A DNA stretch of 64,000 nt from Closterium sp. Naga37s-1 (GCA_947471745.1 CANJKZ010001028.1:218501-282500); one strand, 5' to 3'; positions 44,785-55,975 are shown, counted from the first letter of the stretch. Numbers and translations are program-made. Notes: a model not told the origin generated them from the letters alone.

Positions 44785-47700
44785 GTGGTGCATGCAGACA
44801 TCCTCAAGTGGCCCGTGCACACCCTCCTGCCTGCTCGCCTGCAGCGCCTCACTCGCACAGCAGGGGGCGACGCACACACACTGGGAGGGGCGGGGGGAAG
44901 GGCAGCACAAGGCGAAGGGGTGTTGGCGATTGGTGGGGCAGAAGCACGCACGAGTGGGATGGATGGCATGGTGGGAGAACCGCCAGTGGTTCTTGCTGCT
45001 GCACGCCCTGCTGCTGCTCCCACAGCTGGCGCTGTGGCGAGCAGAGGCAGCGAGGGGAGTGGAGGCAGCAGTGCCTTGCGTGCCAAGGTGGGTGGCGTAG
45101 GCTCAAGGCTGGAGCCCATGCGGCTGACAGGCGTGCGCAAGCCAACTTGGCTGTCTGGATCGCCTCCTTCCTCCTTCAATGTCATTCGCAAGCCAAGGAC
45201 CACAAAGAAATGTTCATAGCGGGTGAGAAACCACAAATTTATAGATACATATATTGATGGGGGGTGCCTCTCGCTGATGTGACTAAACTGAAGGCTAGAA
45301 TGGCCAAAAGGCTGGCCTGTCACGAACCTACAGAGGCTCGAAATGAACCTCTATAAGCCGTTGCGAGGATGGACTGTGGGCTGTTTGAACAGGAAAGGCC
45401 TAACTCAGGCACCCTCAAACCCAGGCATGAGGTCACACCCAGATTACACCTCTTGTCATGCGCAACACTCACTCCCCCTCGCTGTGGCACCTTCAATCTC
45501 TCCAACCTTTGTCTTTCATTCTATTCCTTCTTCCCTTTCCTTCCTTTCCCTCTGCACACCCCCCCTCCTTTAGTCAGGTCCCCCACCACACCCCCTGCAG
45601 TGCCCTCCCTTTGACATCTGCCACTCTCTCCTTACCTCCCACCTCACACCGGGCCTGTCCCGACCGTGGGGGAGCAGGGGGGGGGGCATCGCGCCATCGT
45701 AGCCCCAATATTGCGCCATCTTACATCGCCCCTTCACCACGCGCCTCTCTCCCGAGCGAGTGCATGGCAGGTGGTGACCAACCTGCCCTTCAGCATCACC
45801 ACTGCCTTCCCCTTCAATGCCCCCCTGCCTGACGTGCCTCTCGCCCGTGCGCCTCTCTCCCAGGTGGTGACGAACCTCCCCTTCAACATCACCACGGACT
45901 TTCTGCGCCTCTTCCTGCCCCTCGGCCACCTCGTCTCCACCGTCGTCTGCATGCTGCAGGTGAGGTGCGGTGAGGTGAGGTGCGGTGAGGTGAGGTGAGG
46001 TGCTGCTAGGCCGTGGTGTAATGGCATGGTGTGAGGGGGTGCTGTGATGATGCATGGTTGCAAGCATGACACACACCTGTGTAGGAAATTGTCACATTCC
46101 CCCAAATCTCTCACCACCCTCCACCACACCCCACCACTCCCCACCGGGCAGGATGACGCGGCGCAGCGGCTGGTGGATGCAACACCGGCAGCGTCGCAGT
46201 ACCGACCGATGAGTGTGGTGGTGCACTACTATGCAGGTGAGTGTGTTGGTGCACTACTATGCAGGTGAGTGTGTTGGTGCAGTACAATGCAGGTGAGTGT
46301 GTTGGTGCAGGGTGCAGTACTATGCAGGTGAGCACTCGGCTCTGCCTGAGCAAGCAGCACCATGTCACTGCTTCCCCAATACACTGCAATCCCCTCATCT
46401 CTTACTCTGCAATCCCCTCATCTCTTACTCTGCAACCTTTATTCTCAATTCCCTCCTCATCTCTCACTCCCCTCTCCCCATCTCTCACTCCCCTCTCCCC
46501 ATCTCTCACCCCCCTCTCCCCATGTCTCACTCCCCTCTCCCCATGTCTCACTCCCCTCTCCCCATCGCTCACTCTCCCCCACACATGCATCGCCCTTCCC
46601 CCATCAGACCCCACCTATCAGTTCTTCGTCAGCCGCCGCAGCTTCCTACCGCCCCCCAATGTATGTTCCAAGGGTCATGTCTGTCAGAAGAATGAACGAC
46701 AATGAATGAACTATGAAACAGTTGGGTACAAGTACTAACCCTAATTGGGTTGTACCCCTTATGGGCTTCCCACCCCACTATAGCCTACACAAATGTAAGC
46801 ACTATAATGTTCTGACACACCCCCATAGGCAAAGTGGGGGAGAACAAGAGGGTCACAAGACCAGTCAAGAAAAGCAAAGCAAGCTCAGGGTGGATCACAA
46901 AGTCACCACACAGCCCGAGCACAAGCAAAGCACCACAAGGCTAGTTCACGTGCAGTGTTATATAAAGAGAACAAACAATACAGTGAACATACCCTAGCAA
47001 GTGTAAGCATGCAGTTATGTATATACATCACAGTACAAGCAGATTCCAGCAGTGAGCAAGTGAAGCAAAGTAGGCACAAGGCCTAACACAGTAGAGAAGC
47101 GCTGATGATCACTAGGCGGAAGTGTCTTGGTGAATTTATCAGCAGTGTTGGCCTTAGTGGCCACGTACGCAAGACGAAGCTGACCACGCTGCTGCAACTC
47201 TCGAACAAGGAAGTATCGCAGAGCGATGTGCTTCGTTCTGTGCTCCAGTCTGTGCTTCTGACACAAGGCAATCATGGTCTTGTTGTCTACGTACAGAACC
47301 GGAGGCGAACGAGGCTGCTCTCCCAAGTCAGTCAGCAGGTAGGTGAGCCAGCGTAACTCCTGTACAGCCATGGCCCCTGCGTAGATCTCAGCCTCACAAC
47401 TGGAGCTGAGAACCGAAGAGAGCGGGTAGACCGCCAGGAAACAGAGCCAGAACCGAGGCTGAAGGTGTAACCCTGTGACGACTGCTGCGTAGCCAAGTCG
47501 TCAACCCAAGAAGCGTCTGCGTGACCAGTGAGGACAACTGGACTCCGTCCTCCAAGCACGAGCCCCATGCTCGACGTACTGTACAAGTAACGCAGTACCC
47601 TCTTCGCAGCATCCCAGTGCACCGTTCGGTGGCTACTGGGAGCCACGTAGCGAGCCAAGAGGCTGAGAGGGTATGCGAGGTTAGGTCGAGTGCACGTCAT

Positions 47701-50700
47701 CAGGTACATGAGGCAACCCACAAGCTCTGGGTACGGACCACTCGGCTCTACGGACTCGTCCGAAGGTGGAGCTGAGAGCGAGTGGCCGATAGACAGAGGA
47801 GTGGGCTGTGGCGAGGAGAACGGAAGCCGAAGCGCTGAAAGACCTGGTGCACCATGTGTGACTGAGTTAGTGTGATGGTGCGCCGTGCTCTGTCCTCGGT
47901 GATCTGCAAGCCAAGATAGCTGCGCAGTTCACCCAGGTCAGTTCAGGTGTGTCTCTTCTGCAGCTCCGACTTCACAAGGGTCAGTGCCTCTGTGTCAGCA
48001 GTGGCAAAGACGAGGTCGTCGACGTACAAGAGGACGTAGAACGGCAGCGAGGTGTCGGTGCGTAGAAACAGCGACGGGTCAGCAGTAGAAGGATCAAACC
48101 CAAGAGCCGCAAGTGCAGTCCTCAGTGTGTCGTGCCACTCGCGAGGCGCCTGGCGGAGACCGTAGACAGGCCGCCGGAGGCTCCACTGGGTACCTACAGG
48201 AAACGACCCAGTGAAGCCAGGTGGGCGACGCAGCCAGATCTCCTCGTGAAGGCTGCCCTGCAAGAAAGCTGTAATGAAGTCCAAGAAGTGCAACTCGTAG
48301 TCACGCTGAGCAGCAACGTGCAGCAACACCCGAAGAGTAGTCATCTTCGGGGTGGGAGAGAAGGTCTGAAAGTAAACGACCCCCTGTCGCTGACTGAGCC
48401 TCGAGCAACGTAACGCGCCTTGAAGGCAGGCGGAGAACCCGCCGGCCGCTTCACCCTAAAAATCCACATGCCATCGACTATGTTCGCCCCAGGTGGGGGA
48501 ACCTCGTCGACGTAGGTGCCTGTGGACTTCCAGGATGCCATCTCGGCATCCATGGCTGCATGTCACTGAGAGGAGTAAGGACCCGTAATCGCCTCTGCGT
48601 AAGAGCGCGAGGTCGGGATGTCTGGTGCATCCGGGTCTCCCTCAGGGGCAAGCAGCATGGAAGCGAAACGAGGTACAGTAGCTGCAAGAGACTCAAAGTC
48701 CTCTTGCCTGTCCTCAAGAACGTTCGTGCCAAGAGCACACTCACCCCCAATAGACAGAGGACTGGCAGACTCAGACTCAGCAACAAGAGCAGTGGCGTAG
48801 TCTAGATGGCAGGCAGCAGCAAAGTCAAGTAGCTCAGCAACGAGGGCAGACGCAGCAGCAGACTCAAAAGAAGGGTCAGTGACAGCAGTGGCGAGAAGAC
48901 GAGAGACAGTGGGACTGGCAGCACGAGCGCGATCAGACTCAGGGTCAGGGATGGCAAGAAGAGAGGACTCAAGAAGAGCAGGCAGAGGAACACGCAGTGG
49001 AACAGAGGAAAGGCGGAGTGCCATAGCGTGCGTGCCGGGGACAGGAGGAGGACGCAAACGAGGAGCGCGACGAGCAGTGCGAACAGGCGAGACAGGAAGA
49101 GACGCAGGCTTACGACGCTCTATAAGACCGCCGGACTGCTCATTGTAAGGAGTAGGAGCAGGCAGTGGGGAGGCTGACAGTAACGGCGGCTGCGACTGGT
49201 CAGGCGGTGGACACAGGAGGGGAGGAGTAAGGCTAGTAGAAGACGGGACACCAAGAACCTGCTGAAGCAGGGGAACGAAGTACGGTCGCGGCCGCACAGT
49301 GCCTCCAGCACCTCCAGCTCCAAGGTCAACAGCTCTTGCTCCTGCAGCTCCAGCGTCTCCAGCGCCTCCCGCGCCAGTGCCTCCAACTCCAGCTCCTCTA
49401 GCTCTAGCGCCTCCAGCGCCAGTGCCACCAGCTCCAGCTCCTCCAGCTCCAGCGCCACCAGCGCCAGGGCCTCCAGCTCCAGCGGCTCCAGGCTCCGTAG
49501 GGTCTCTAGCTCCAGCGCCCCCAACACCACCAGTCCCGGCAGCTCCAGTACCCCCGGTATGAGCACCTCCAGGACCAGCAGCCGCAGTACCTCCAGTACC
49601 ACCCGCTCCAGCAGTAACTCCAGCACCTCTTGCTCCAGTAAACCCTAAACTCTAAACCCTAAACCCTAGACACACCTGAGGGAGCAGGACCCTGGTGTGG
49701 GAGGGGGTCTACCGGAGGGAGACTGGGAGCTAGGAAGAGCGGCGGGGGCGGGAGAGGGGTAGAGCGGTAGGGGAAGAGACGGTAAAAAAGAACTGACTCG
49801 TCACACGTGACGTCCTCAGAAAGGATGACACGGCGCGAGGTGGGGTGGTAAAACTGCAAGCCAAGCTCGTCACGGACAAAGCCAAGGAATACGCAGGGGA
49901 TAGCACGGGCGGAGAGCATGTCCGCGGACGTATCGCGAACAAAGGCACGAGATCCCTAGACCCGGAACACCGACGCATCGCCAACCTTCCCCGTCCAACG
50001 CAATGTGGACGAGGTCTCCGGCAAGAAGAGACGGGGCCAGAGGTTGTGCTGATGCGCAACGTACCGGACCGCAAACGGCCACAGAAAATGGGGAGCAGCC
50101 GCATGGATCATGGAGGTACGAGCGACCTCCATGACTAAGCCAATACGACGCTCAGCAATCCCATTTTGCTGAGGGGAGTCCGGAAGCGTGAACGACTGGA
50201 GAATGCCTTCCCCACGACAAAAGTCCCGCAAGAGGTCGGGAAGAACTCACCACCTCTGTCAGAGTGCAGACGTAAGACGGGAAGGTCCTGGCGGAACCGC
50301 TCGCGGAGCTGGAGACGGACTTTGCGGATCCAAGGCATCAAGACATCAGGGACCTGATCCTTGCTGCGCAAGGGGAAGACCGTTGTGTACCGCGTGTAGT
50401 CGTCAACAACCAGCAAAAAGTAGCGCTCGCGTCCCTGTCCACTGACGCGGGCTGGGCCCCACATGTCCATGTGGAGAGTCTGCAGGGGAGCTGTCATCGG
50501 GGGAAACGAGGAGGAGTGAGAGCGGCGCGCTGCCGCCCCTCGACGCAACGTAGGCAGGGCGGGGCAGACGAGGGCGGGAGGGGAGGCAGAGACCTGGGAA
50601 GACCAGAGACGAGGAGGCGGGAGTGCATGCCCCGTAGGCGTGGCAGGGAGGGGTGATCCAGGCGGTGGTGCCACAGAAGAGTCTGGTGCGACAGGAGGCG

Positions 50701-53700
50701 ACACGAGCAAGTTGCGGCTACTTGACCTGACGCGGACACCTGAGCAGACGCAGCTACCTGAGGAGGCTCAGTAGCGAGTGTGTACAGACTCGACTCTGGC
50801 CGACAATTGAACGTGGCCAGGTGACGACCCGCCCGTGTACACGTGCAGATCGACACACGCCGACCCCCAGGAGTGGTGGTAGTGACCATCGCGTCCTGGA
50901 GGGCTTCGGTACTCACCAAGTTCGTAGAGAACGAGGGGAGGTGAGGACCTGACAGTGAGCCGGACGGAACCGCCGGACACGGGAGGACAGTGGAGGAACG
51001 GGCAACGACCGGGCCCCCGGAGGGGTCAGCCTGTCTGACTGGGCAGGTGCAGGGAGAGAGTGAGAGTGGTGCTGTCACGAAGAAAACAGCGTGAGGCACC
51101 TGAGTCCAGCGTGAAGGTGTGCAAGGCCTCAGCAGGCGCAGTACCAAGGAGAGAAGACTCACCAGCACCTAGAGTAGCAGCCTCTATACCTGGGTCAGGC
51201 GGCACACACCGGTAACAGTCACCCTCAGCACTAGCAGACAAAGCATACATAGCAGAGAGAATAGCATCATAGTCTAGGTCAAAGATCGCAACACCAGACC
51301 TAAGCAACTCTGCCCAGTGGGGGCGCTCGACCTCATCACCAAACTCAGCACACCACGCATCGTCGAGACGGGAGAAGCAGCGGTGCTGCGTGTGCGCCTT
51401 CCCGCATGTCTGACCAGCACGGTCACCCGTGCGAATGACATACGGGCAGCTCACACTACCCCCAGACGCCCCACGCTGAAACAACCACTCACGAAGCTGC
51501 TGGGGCGACGGGGTCTCGCTCCGACGCTTCTGCCGCTACCGCTGGCCTCGTACAGAACCTCCACGTTGAGCTCCAGTCCTACCGCCACCACTGCCACCGC
51601 TGCCACTGCTGCCACTCCCACTGCTGCCACTCCCACCGCTGCCTCCACCACCGCTGCCAGAGCCCCCACTCCCGCCACCACTCCCACCGCTGCCACCACC
51701 TCCACCGGCTCCACCACCTCCACCGCTGCCCCCACCACCACCCCCGCTGCCACCCCCACCACCCCTGCCACCCTTGCTCTTGCTGCTGCGGCGCTTCCCA
51801 CTAGTGGAAGCAGCTCCGACATCCTAAGCACCAAGGACGTCAACAGCAGTAGCAGAGGCGTAGAAGGGGGCAAGGGGGAGGGGGAACACCCCTCAAAGAA
51901 GGGCGTGCGAGGAGTGCCACGAGCAGCACCTACAGCGACTATATTAGTCTCAGCTGCAAGGAGGTGCTGCTCGAGTAGGTCAACAGTGAGGTCTGTGGGG
52001 TCGAGCGCGAAAAAGTGGTCCCTGACACCGCGAAGAGAGTCAGGGAGGCGGGTGACTATAAAGTAGAGAGTGATGTACATCGGGGGCGAGTTTCTTGGCA
52101 AGGAACTCTGTGAGAGGGCAGCACGGTAGCTAGCATCGCTAGTGCGAAGGTGGGAAACTAGATCCTCTACTGTGGCAAAGGCGGACAGCTCGGGAAACAG
52201 GTAGGGCAGTAGAAGACGGCCTAGAGCAGCAGTAGCAGGCGAGGAGTATCGGGCGACTACAGCGTCGTACAGTGCCTGTGCTGTCCTGTGCTGTTAGAAG
52301 TGAGCGCATTCGGCCAACGGAAGGTGGTGGCGAATGGCTAAGCGAGCAGCAGCGTCACGAGTAAGCCACTGTGAGCGAGTCGCACTGTCAGCTGTGGCGG
52401 GAGGGGCGGGAGCGGCGCCAGACGTGTGGTCAAACAACGAAACACTGTCCCTAGAGTCGCTCAGTAGGTACAGCTGCAGGTCGTCAAGCCACGTGTCAAA
52501 CTGGATCAGGCGTCCCTCATGATCGAAAGCTAGTACGCAGAGAGAAGCCATAGTGGCGCAGCATGTAGGGCGGGCAGAGGGCGGGCCGCGCGAGGAACAG
52601 GGTAGGCAGCAGGCTGCAGGAGGGGCGGCTCGAGGGCCTAGGGGCGACGGGCCGCGGGGCCAGGGGCTGAGGGCCGGGGCTAGGGGAGAAGGGCCGCAGG
52701 GCCAGGAGCTACGGGCTGCAAGGGCCGGGAGTGACGGGCCGGGGGCCTAGGGCCGACAGGCCGAGGGGCAAAGGGCCACGGGGCCAGGAGAGATGGGCCA
52801 AGGGGCCGGGGGTCTAGGGGCGACGGGCCGCGGGGCTAGGAACGACGGGTCAAAGGGCCGGGGGCCTAGGGGCAACAGGCCGCGGGGCCAGGAACGACGG
52901 GCCAAAGGGCCGGGGGCCTAGGGGCGACGGGCTGTGGGGCCTAGGGGCGACGGGCCGCGGGGCCAGGAGCAACGGGCCGAGGGGCCGGGGGCCTAGGGGC
53001 GACGGGCCGCGGGGCCAGGTTGGAGGGGCCGGGGGCCTAGGGGCGACGGGCCGCGGGGCCTGGAGCAATGGGCCGAGGGGCTGGGGGCCTAGGGGCGACT
53101 GGCCGCGGGGCCAGAAAAAAAAGGGCCGAGGGACCGGGGGCCTAGGGGCGACGGGCCGTGGGGCCAGGAACAACGGGCCTGGGGGGGGCCTAAGGGAGAT
53201 TGGCCGCGGGGCCAGGTGTGAGGGGCCGGGGGCCTAGGGGCGACGGGCCGCGGGGCCTAGGGGCGACGGGTCGCGGGGCCAGGAGAAACGGGCCGAGGGG
53301 CCGGGGGCGTAGGGGCGACGGGCCGCGGGGCCAGGAACGACGGGCCTCGGGGGGCCTAAGGGCGACGGGCCGCAAGGCTAAGGGCTACGGGCCGGGCCTA
53401 GGGGGGGGCGACGGGCGAGGGGCCGCGGGGCGACGGTCCTAGGTGGTGACGAGCGACGAGCCACGGGGCGACGGGCCTAGGTGGCGACGGGCGACGAGCC
53501 TCGGGGCGACGGGCCTAGGTGGCGACGGGCGACGGGCCGCGGGGCGACGGGCCTAGGTGGCGACGGGCGACGAGCCGGGGGCGACGGGCCTAGGGCGACG
53601 GGCCGAGGCGACGGGCTAGGGGCGTCGGGCCTACGGGCCTAACGGTCGCGACAGGCAGTAGGGGCAGCTCGAGGGCTGCAGAGGGCGGCTAGCGGGGTAG

Positions 53701-55395
53701 CGCTGTGGTGGGCCCAAGGAAAAAAAAACGGTCCTAACGGAGGACCTACTCTGAAACCATGTCAGAAGAATGAACGAGAATGAATGAGCTATGAAACAGT
53801 TGGGTACAAGTACTAACCCTAATTGAGTTGTACCCCTTATGGGCTACCCCACTATAACCTACACAAATGTAAGCACTATAATGTTCTGACAATGCCCCAT
53901 GCCCCATGCCCCATGCCTCATGCCTCATGCTGTATGCCTCCCATACCCCATGTCATATGCACAATATGATCTGCACAATGTCATATGCACAATGTCATAT
54001 GCACAATGTCATATGCACAATGTCATATGCACAATGTCATATGCACAATGTCATATGCACAATGTCATATGCACAATGTCATATGCACAATGTCATATGC
54101 ACAATATCATATGCACAATGTCATATGCACAATGTCATATGCACAATGTCATATGCACAATGTCATATGCAAAATGTCATATGCACAATGTCATATGCAC
54201 AATGTCATATGCACAATGTCACATGCACAATGTCATATGCACAATGTCATATGCACAATGTCATATGCACAATGTCACATGCACAATGTCACATGCACAA
54301 TGTCACATGCACAATGTCACATGCACAATGTCACATGCACAATGTCACATGCACAATATCACCCTGTGCGTCTTACAACTTTGCTGACATCCATCTCCGT
54401 TTCTGGTCTTAGCGCCATGTCTTGTTGTAAGAATCTCAAGTGGGGTCTCTCTTTGAGCATCTCATGTCCCGTGTCTCTCCCATGGAGCAGGTTGATGCAG
54501 CAGTGGTGTCATTCGCCCTCAAGCCACCAATGGAACGAGTCCAAGTGGCATCGCCCACCCAGTTCTTCCACATGGTAAGCACGCAGACGCTCCTCACAAC
54601 ATCGTGTCATGCATTCTCATCACCCTGCTCTTATTGCCACGGAGGTACCCCACTCATTGGCATCTGTTCTGTCACCTGTCATCTGCCCCCATCCCTGCCC
54701 TCACAATGTTCTCTGCCTCTCTCACTCACGTCCTGCTTCCCACTTGTCTCAAGGTGCTCCAAATCCTGCTCCCTTACTCTCTGTGTCGTAAATTTATCTC
54801 GAGCCGTGCCACACCCTACACACCCGCACCACACCGCTCCACACCCCACCACGGCACGAGGGCAGGTGAACAGGGCGTTCCAGGCGAAGCGCAAGATGCT
54901 GCGGGCGTCGCTGCAGCCCACGTACTCTTCGCAGCAGGTGGCCGCTGCTCTGGAGGAGCTCTCGCTGCCCGCCACTGTGAGTCACGTGGTGCCGTGAGAG
55001 GGGCGCACGGGGGGGGGGGTGCAGTGCACACGGTGAGGTGCAGTGGGTGGTGTGCTGACGGGGATGCAGCAGGTAAGCTTTGGTTGCTGAGTGATCTGAA
55101 TCGCTGTTGGCCCCTCTGAAGCACACCCCACAGTGCATCTCCTTCCAAGCACCATGTTCCGCCCCTTCTTGCGCTGCCTCCCATTGCACTCTCGCTGCAG
55201 AGCAGTAATGCATTTCGCTACCTTCCACCCTAGTTGACACCCGATCCAATCAGCCCTGTTAGTCCCACGTTCCATACCATTACACATGCACGCATAGCTT
55301 ACTTGCACACCTGCACGCCCTGCTTGCAGGCGCGTCCTGAGGAGCTGTCATTCGAGCAGCTTGTTCTCCTCTTCAACCGCCTTCATGGCCAGTAG
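44785..55395 (+). CDS. PFC1: Plastid-type rRNA small-subunit dimethyladenosine transferase (PFC1/KsgA family), C-terminal exons
   Basis: KsgA/Dim1-family enzymes dimethylate two adjacent adenines near the 3' end of small-subunit rRNA; the plant PFC1 enzyme acts in plastids. Seven exons with GT/AG borders stay in frame: 44785-45087, 45864-45959, 46152-46236, 46608-46660, 54491-54574, 54866-54976 and 55330-55395 (stop TAG). Encoded landmarks are VVHADILKW, catalytic motif IV VVTNLPFNITTDF, DDAAQRLVDAT, YRPMSVVVHYYADPTYQFFVSRRSFLPPPN, VDAAVVSFALKPP, NRAFQAKRKMLRASLQ and ARPEELSFEQLVLLFNRL, in family order. The first exon carries an Ala/Gly-rich insert of roughly 60-80 residues before NLPF. The N-terminal SAM-binding half is not found upstream, where a truncated Copia lies, so this may be a 5'-truncated gene or have distant exons. 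Copia I lies in the 46661-54490 intron. The family call is firm; plastid targeting is inferred. Confidence 0.85.
45741..45900 (+). repeat. Tandem duplication of an intron-exon border in the PFC1-like gene
   Basis: GCGCCTCTCTCCC plus acceptor CAG plus GTGGTGACxAACCTxCCCTTCA occurs twice, at 45741-45800 and 45851-45895. The upstream acceptor (exon start 45771) lies 93 nt before the main one (45864), and the 31 intervening codons are open in the exon's frame. Confidence 0.85.
46215..46329 (+). repeat. Tandem duplication of an exon end with its splice donor
   Basis: The exon end GTGCACTACTATGCAG with following GTGAGTGTGTTG is repeated with a 28-bp period (last spacing 35). Four consensus donors result, at 46237, 46265, 46293 and 46328. 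Confidence 0.9.
46447..46580 (+). repeat. 20-bp pyrimidine-rich intron minisatellite
   Basis: About six copies of TCTCACTCCCCTCTCCCCAT lie upstream of the acceptor at 46607 in the PFC1-like gene. Confidence 0.88.
46682..46817 (-). repeat. 3' LTR of Copia I
   Basis: Starts TGTCAGAAGAATGAACG and ends AATGTTCTGACA. It is followed by the purine-tract hairpin at 46820-46840. Confidence 0.92.
47015..52551 (-). CDS. Gag-Pol coding region of Copia I
   Basis: Gag starts at 52551 (MASLCVLAFDHEGR). It carries a Gly-rich run (about 51575-51775) and the long-spaced CCHC motif (CPYVIRTGDRAGQTC near 51440). Protease FTLDSGASRCFL (about 51110), integrase LHSDRGGEF (about 50260), linker (about 49300-49630), reverse transcriptase (STADPSLFLRTD, YVDDLVFATAD near 48010) and RNase H (HADASWVDD, RTKHIALRYFLV) follow. 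It is a fossil. Confidence 0.85.
49639..49666 (-). repeat. Short plant-type telomeric repeat inside Copia I
   Basis: Four 7-bp units (TAAACCC, TAAACTC, TAAACCC, TAAACCC) match the plant telomere repeat CCCTAAA with one mismatch. It lies in the variable linker between integrase and reverse transcriptase; B, F, G and H do not have it there. Confidence 0.8.
52600..53660 (-). repeat. C-rich tandem-repeat leader of Copia I
   Basis: About 1 kb of degenerate units such as GGGGGCCTAGGGGCGACGGG and CCGCGGGGCCAGGA (+ strand). The sense (-) strand is C-rich, as in the other copies. It lies between primer site and gag. Confidence 0.9.
53760..53891 (-). repeat. 5' LTR of Copia I
   Basis: The 132-bp partner LTR. 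On the - strand it is followed by a primer site TGGTTTCAGAGTAGG (about 53746-53760), a Met-tRNA-like motif. Confidence 0.9.
53954..54360 (+). repeat. 14-bp tandem array CATATGCACAATGT
   Basis: About 29 near-perfect copies of a 14-bp unit lie in the PFC1-like intron, right after Copia I. Towards the right the unit changes to CACATGCACAATGT. A shorter CCCATGC repeat (53892-53940) leads into it. Because 14 is not a multiple of three, all frames stay open without being genes. Confidence 0.95.
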
Positions 55396-55438
55396 CACCG
55401 CGCTTGCATGCCGTGCACAGCTTAGTGAAGCACGTTCT

Positions 55439-55975
55439 GTATTCCCCCGGATAAAAGACCCTAGGGTCTGTTATTGATTTCATAAAAAAATGTGGGGGGT
55501 CTTATTGAATTGTATAAAAACTATAAGACCCGGGTCTTACTATATAAGTGCTATGCTTTTCTGAATGTAATGAAATGCAGGGGTGTTGTAATGCTGTGCT
55601 GCATTTTTAAAACGGGTAAACACCACACGAATGTCCTGGAACAGGAAGCGGGCACAATCCATGAAGCATCTGAATGCTTCATGCACATTGGCCCACATTG
55701 AGTGGTAACCAGCACGCTAAATCACGGGGCGACGGACGTGTACCACGTCCACTGCATTGTGTCAAACCGCCTCGGAACAGAAACAGAAACAGGGACTGAT
55801 ATTTTCATGTTAAAAACACTTTTGAGGTTTGGGGGGGGTATAATGATTTCACCCCAAATGGGGGGTATAACGAAAACAGCCCGTAATAAAATTCCTCCCC
55901 TCCCCCCCCCCCCCCCCCCCTGTATTAAAGACCCAGGTACATTATTATGGGGGGGTCCTTTATCCGGGGGAATAC
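55439..55975. mobile_element. MITE-like foldback element 3' of the PFC1-like gene
   Basis: Terminal inverted repeats GTATTCCCCCGGATAAAAGA (55439-55458) and the complement of TCCTTTATCCGGGGGAATAC (55956-55975) match at 19 of 20 positions. A TA at each end could be the target duplication of a TA-specific transposon, which is not certain. The inside holds a palindrome AAGACCCGGGTCTT (about 55527) and a C run (about 55898-55920) and codes for no transposase. It begins 44 bp after the stop of the PFC1-like gene and may supply its 3' end. Confidence 0.75.

Larger units (their letters stand above)
46682..53891 (-). mobile_element. Copia retrotransposon I, inside an intron of the PFC1-like gene
   Basis: A B-family element of 7210 bp, antisense to the host gene, is inserted 21 bp after a splice donor. 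Flanking pentamers ATGTC (46677-46681) and ATGCC (53892-53896) match at four of five positions. The LTRs (136 and 132 bp) differ at about five positions plus a small length change, so it is of intermediate age. The coding region is broken, with many breaks (about eight or more). Confidence 0.9.

Noticed and set aside
44130-45323. Open frame of 397 codons on the - strand across the Copia H edge
   Set aside because: It runs antisense to the PFC1-like exon and across the H boundary, with no family motif; a GC-rich shadow frame.
53954-54360. CRISPR-like appearance of regular repeats
   Set aside because: Units are contiguous without spacers and the context is a eukaryotic intron.
53899-54578. Three overlapping open frames of 162-197 codons reading CTMSYAQCHMHNVI repeats
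   Set aside because: They are the three frames of a 14-bp tandem array; the period is not a multiple of three and the array lies in an intron.
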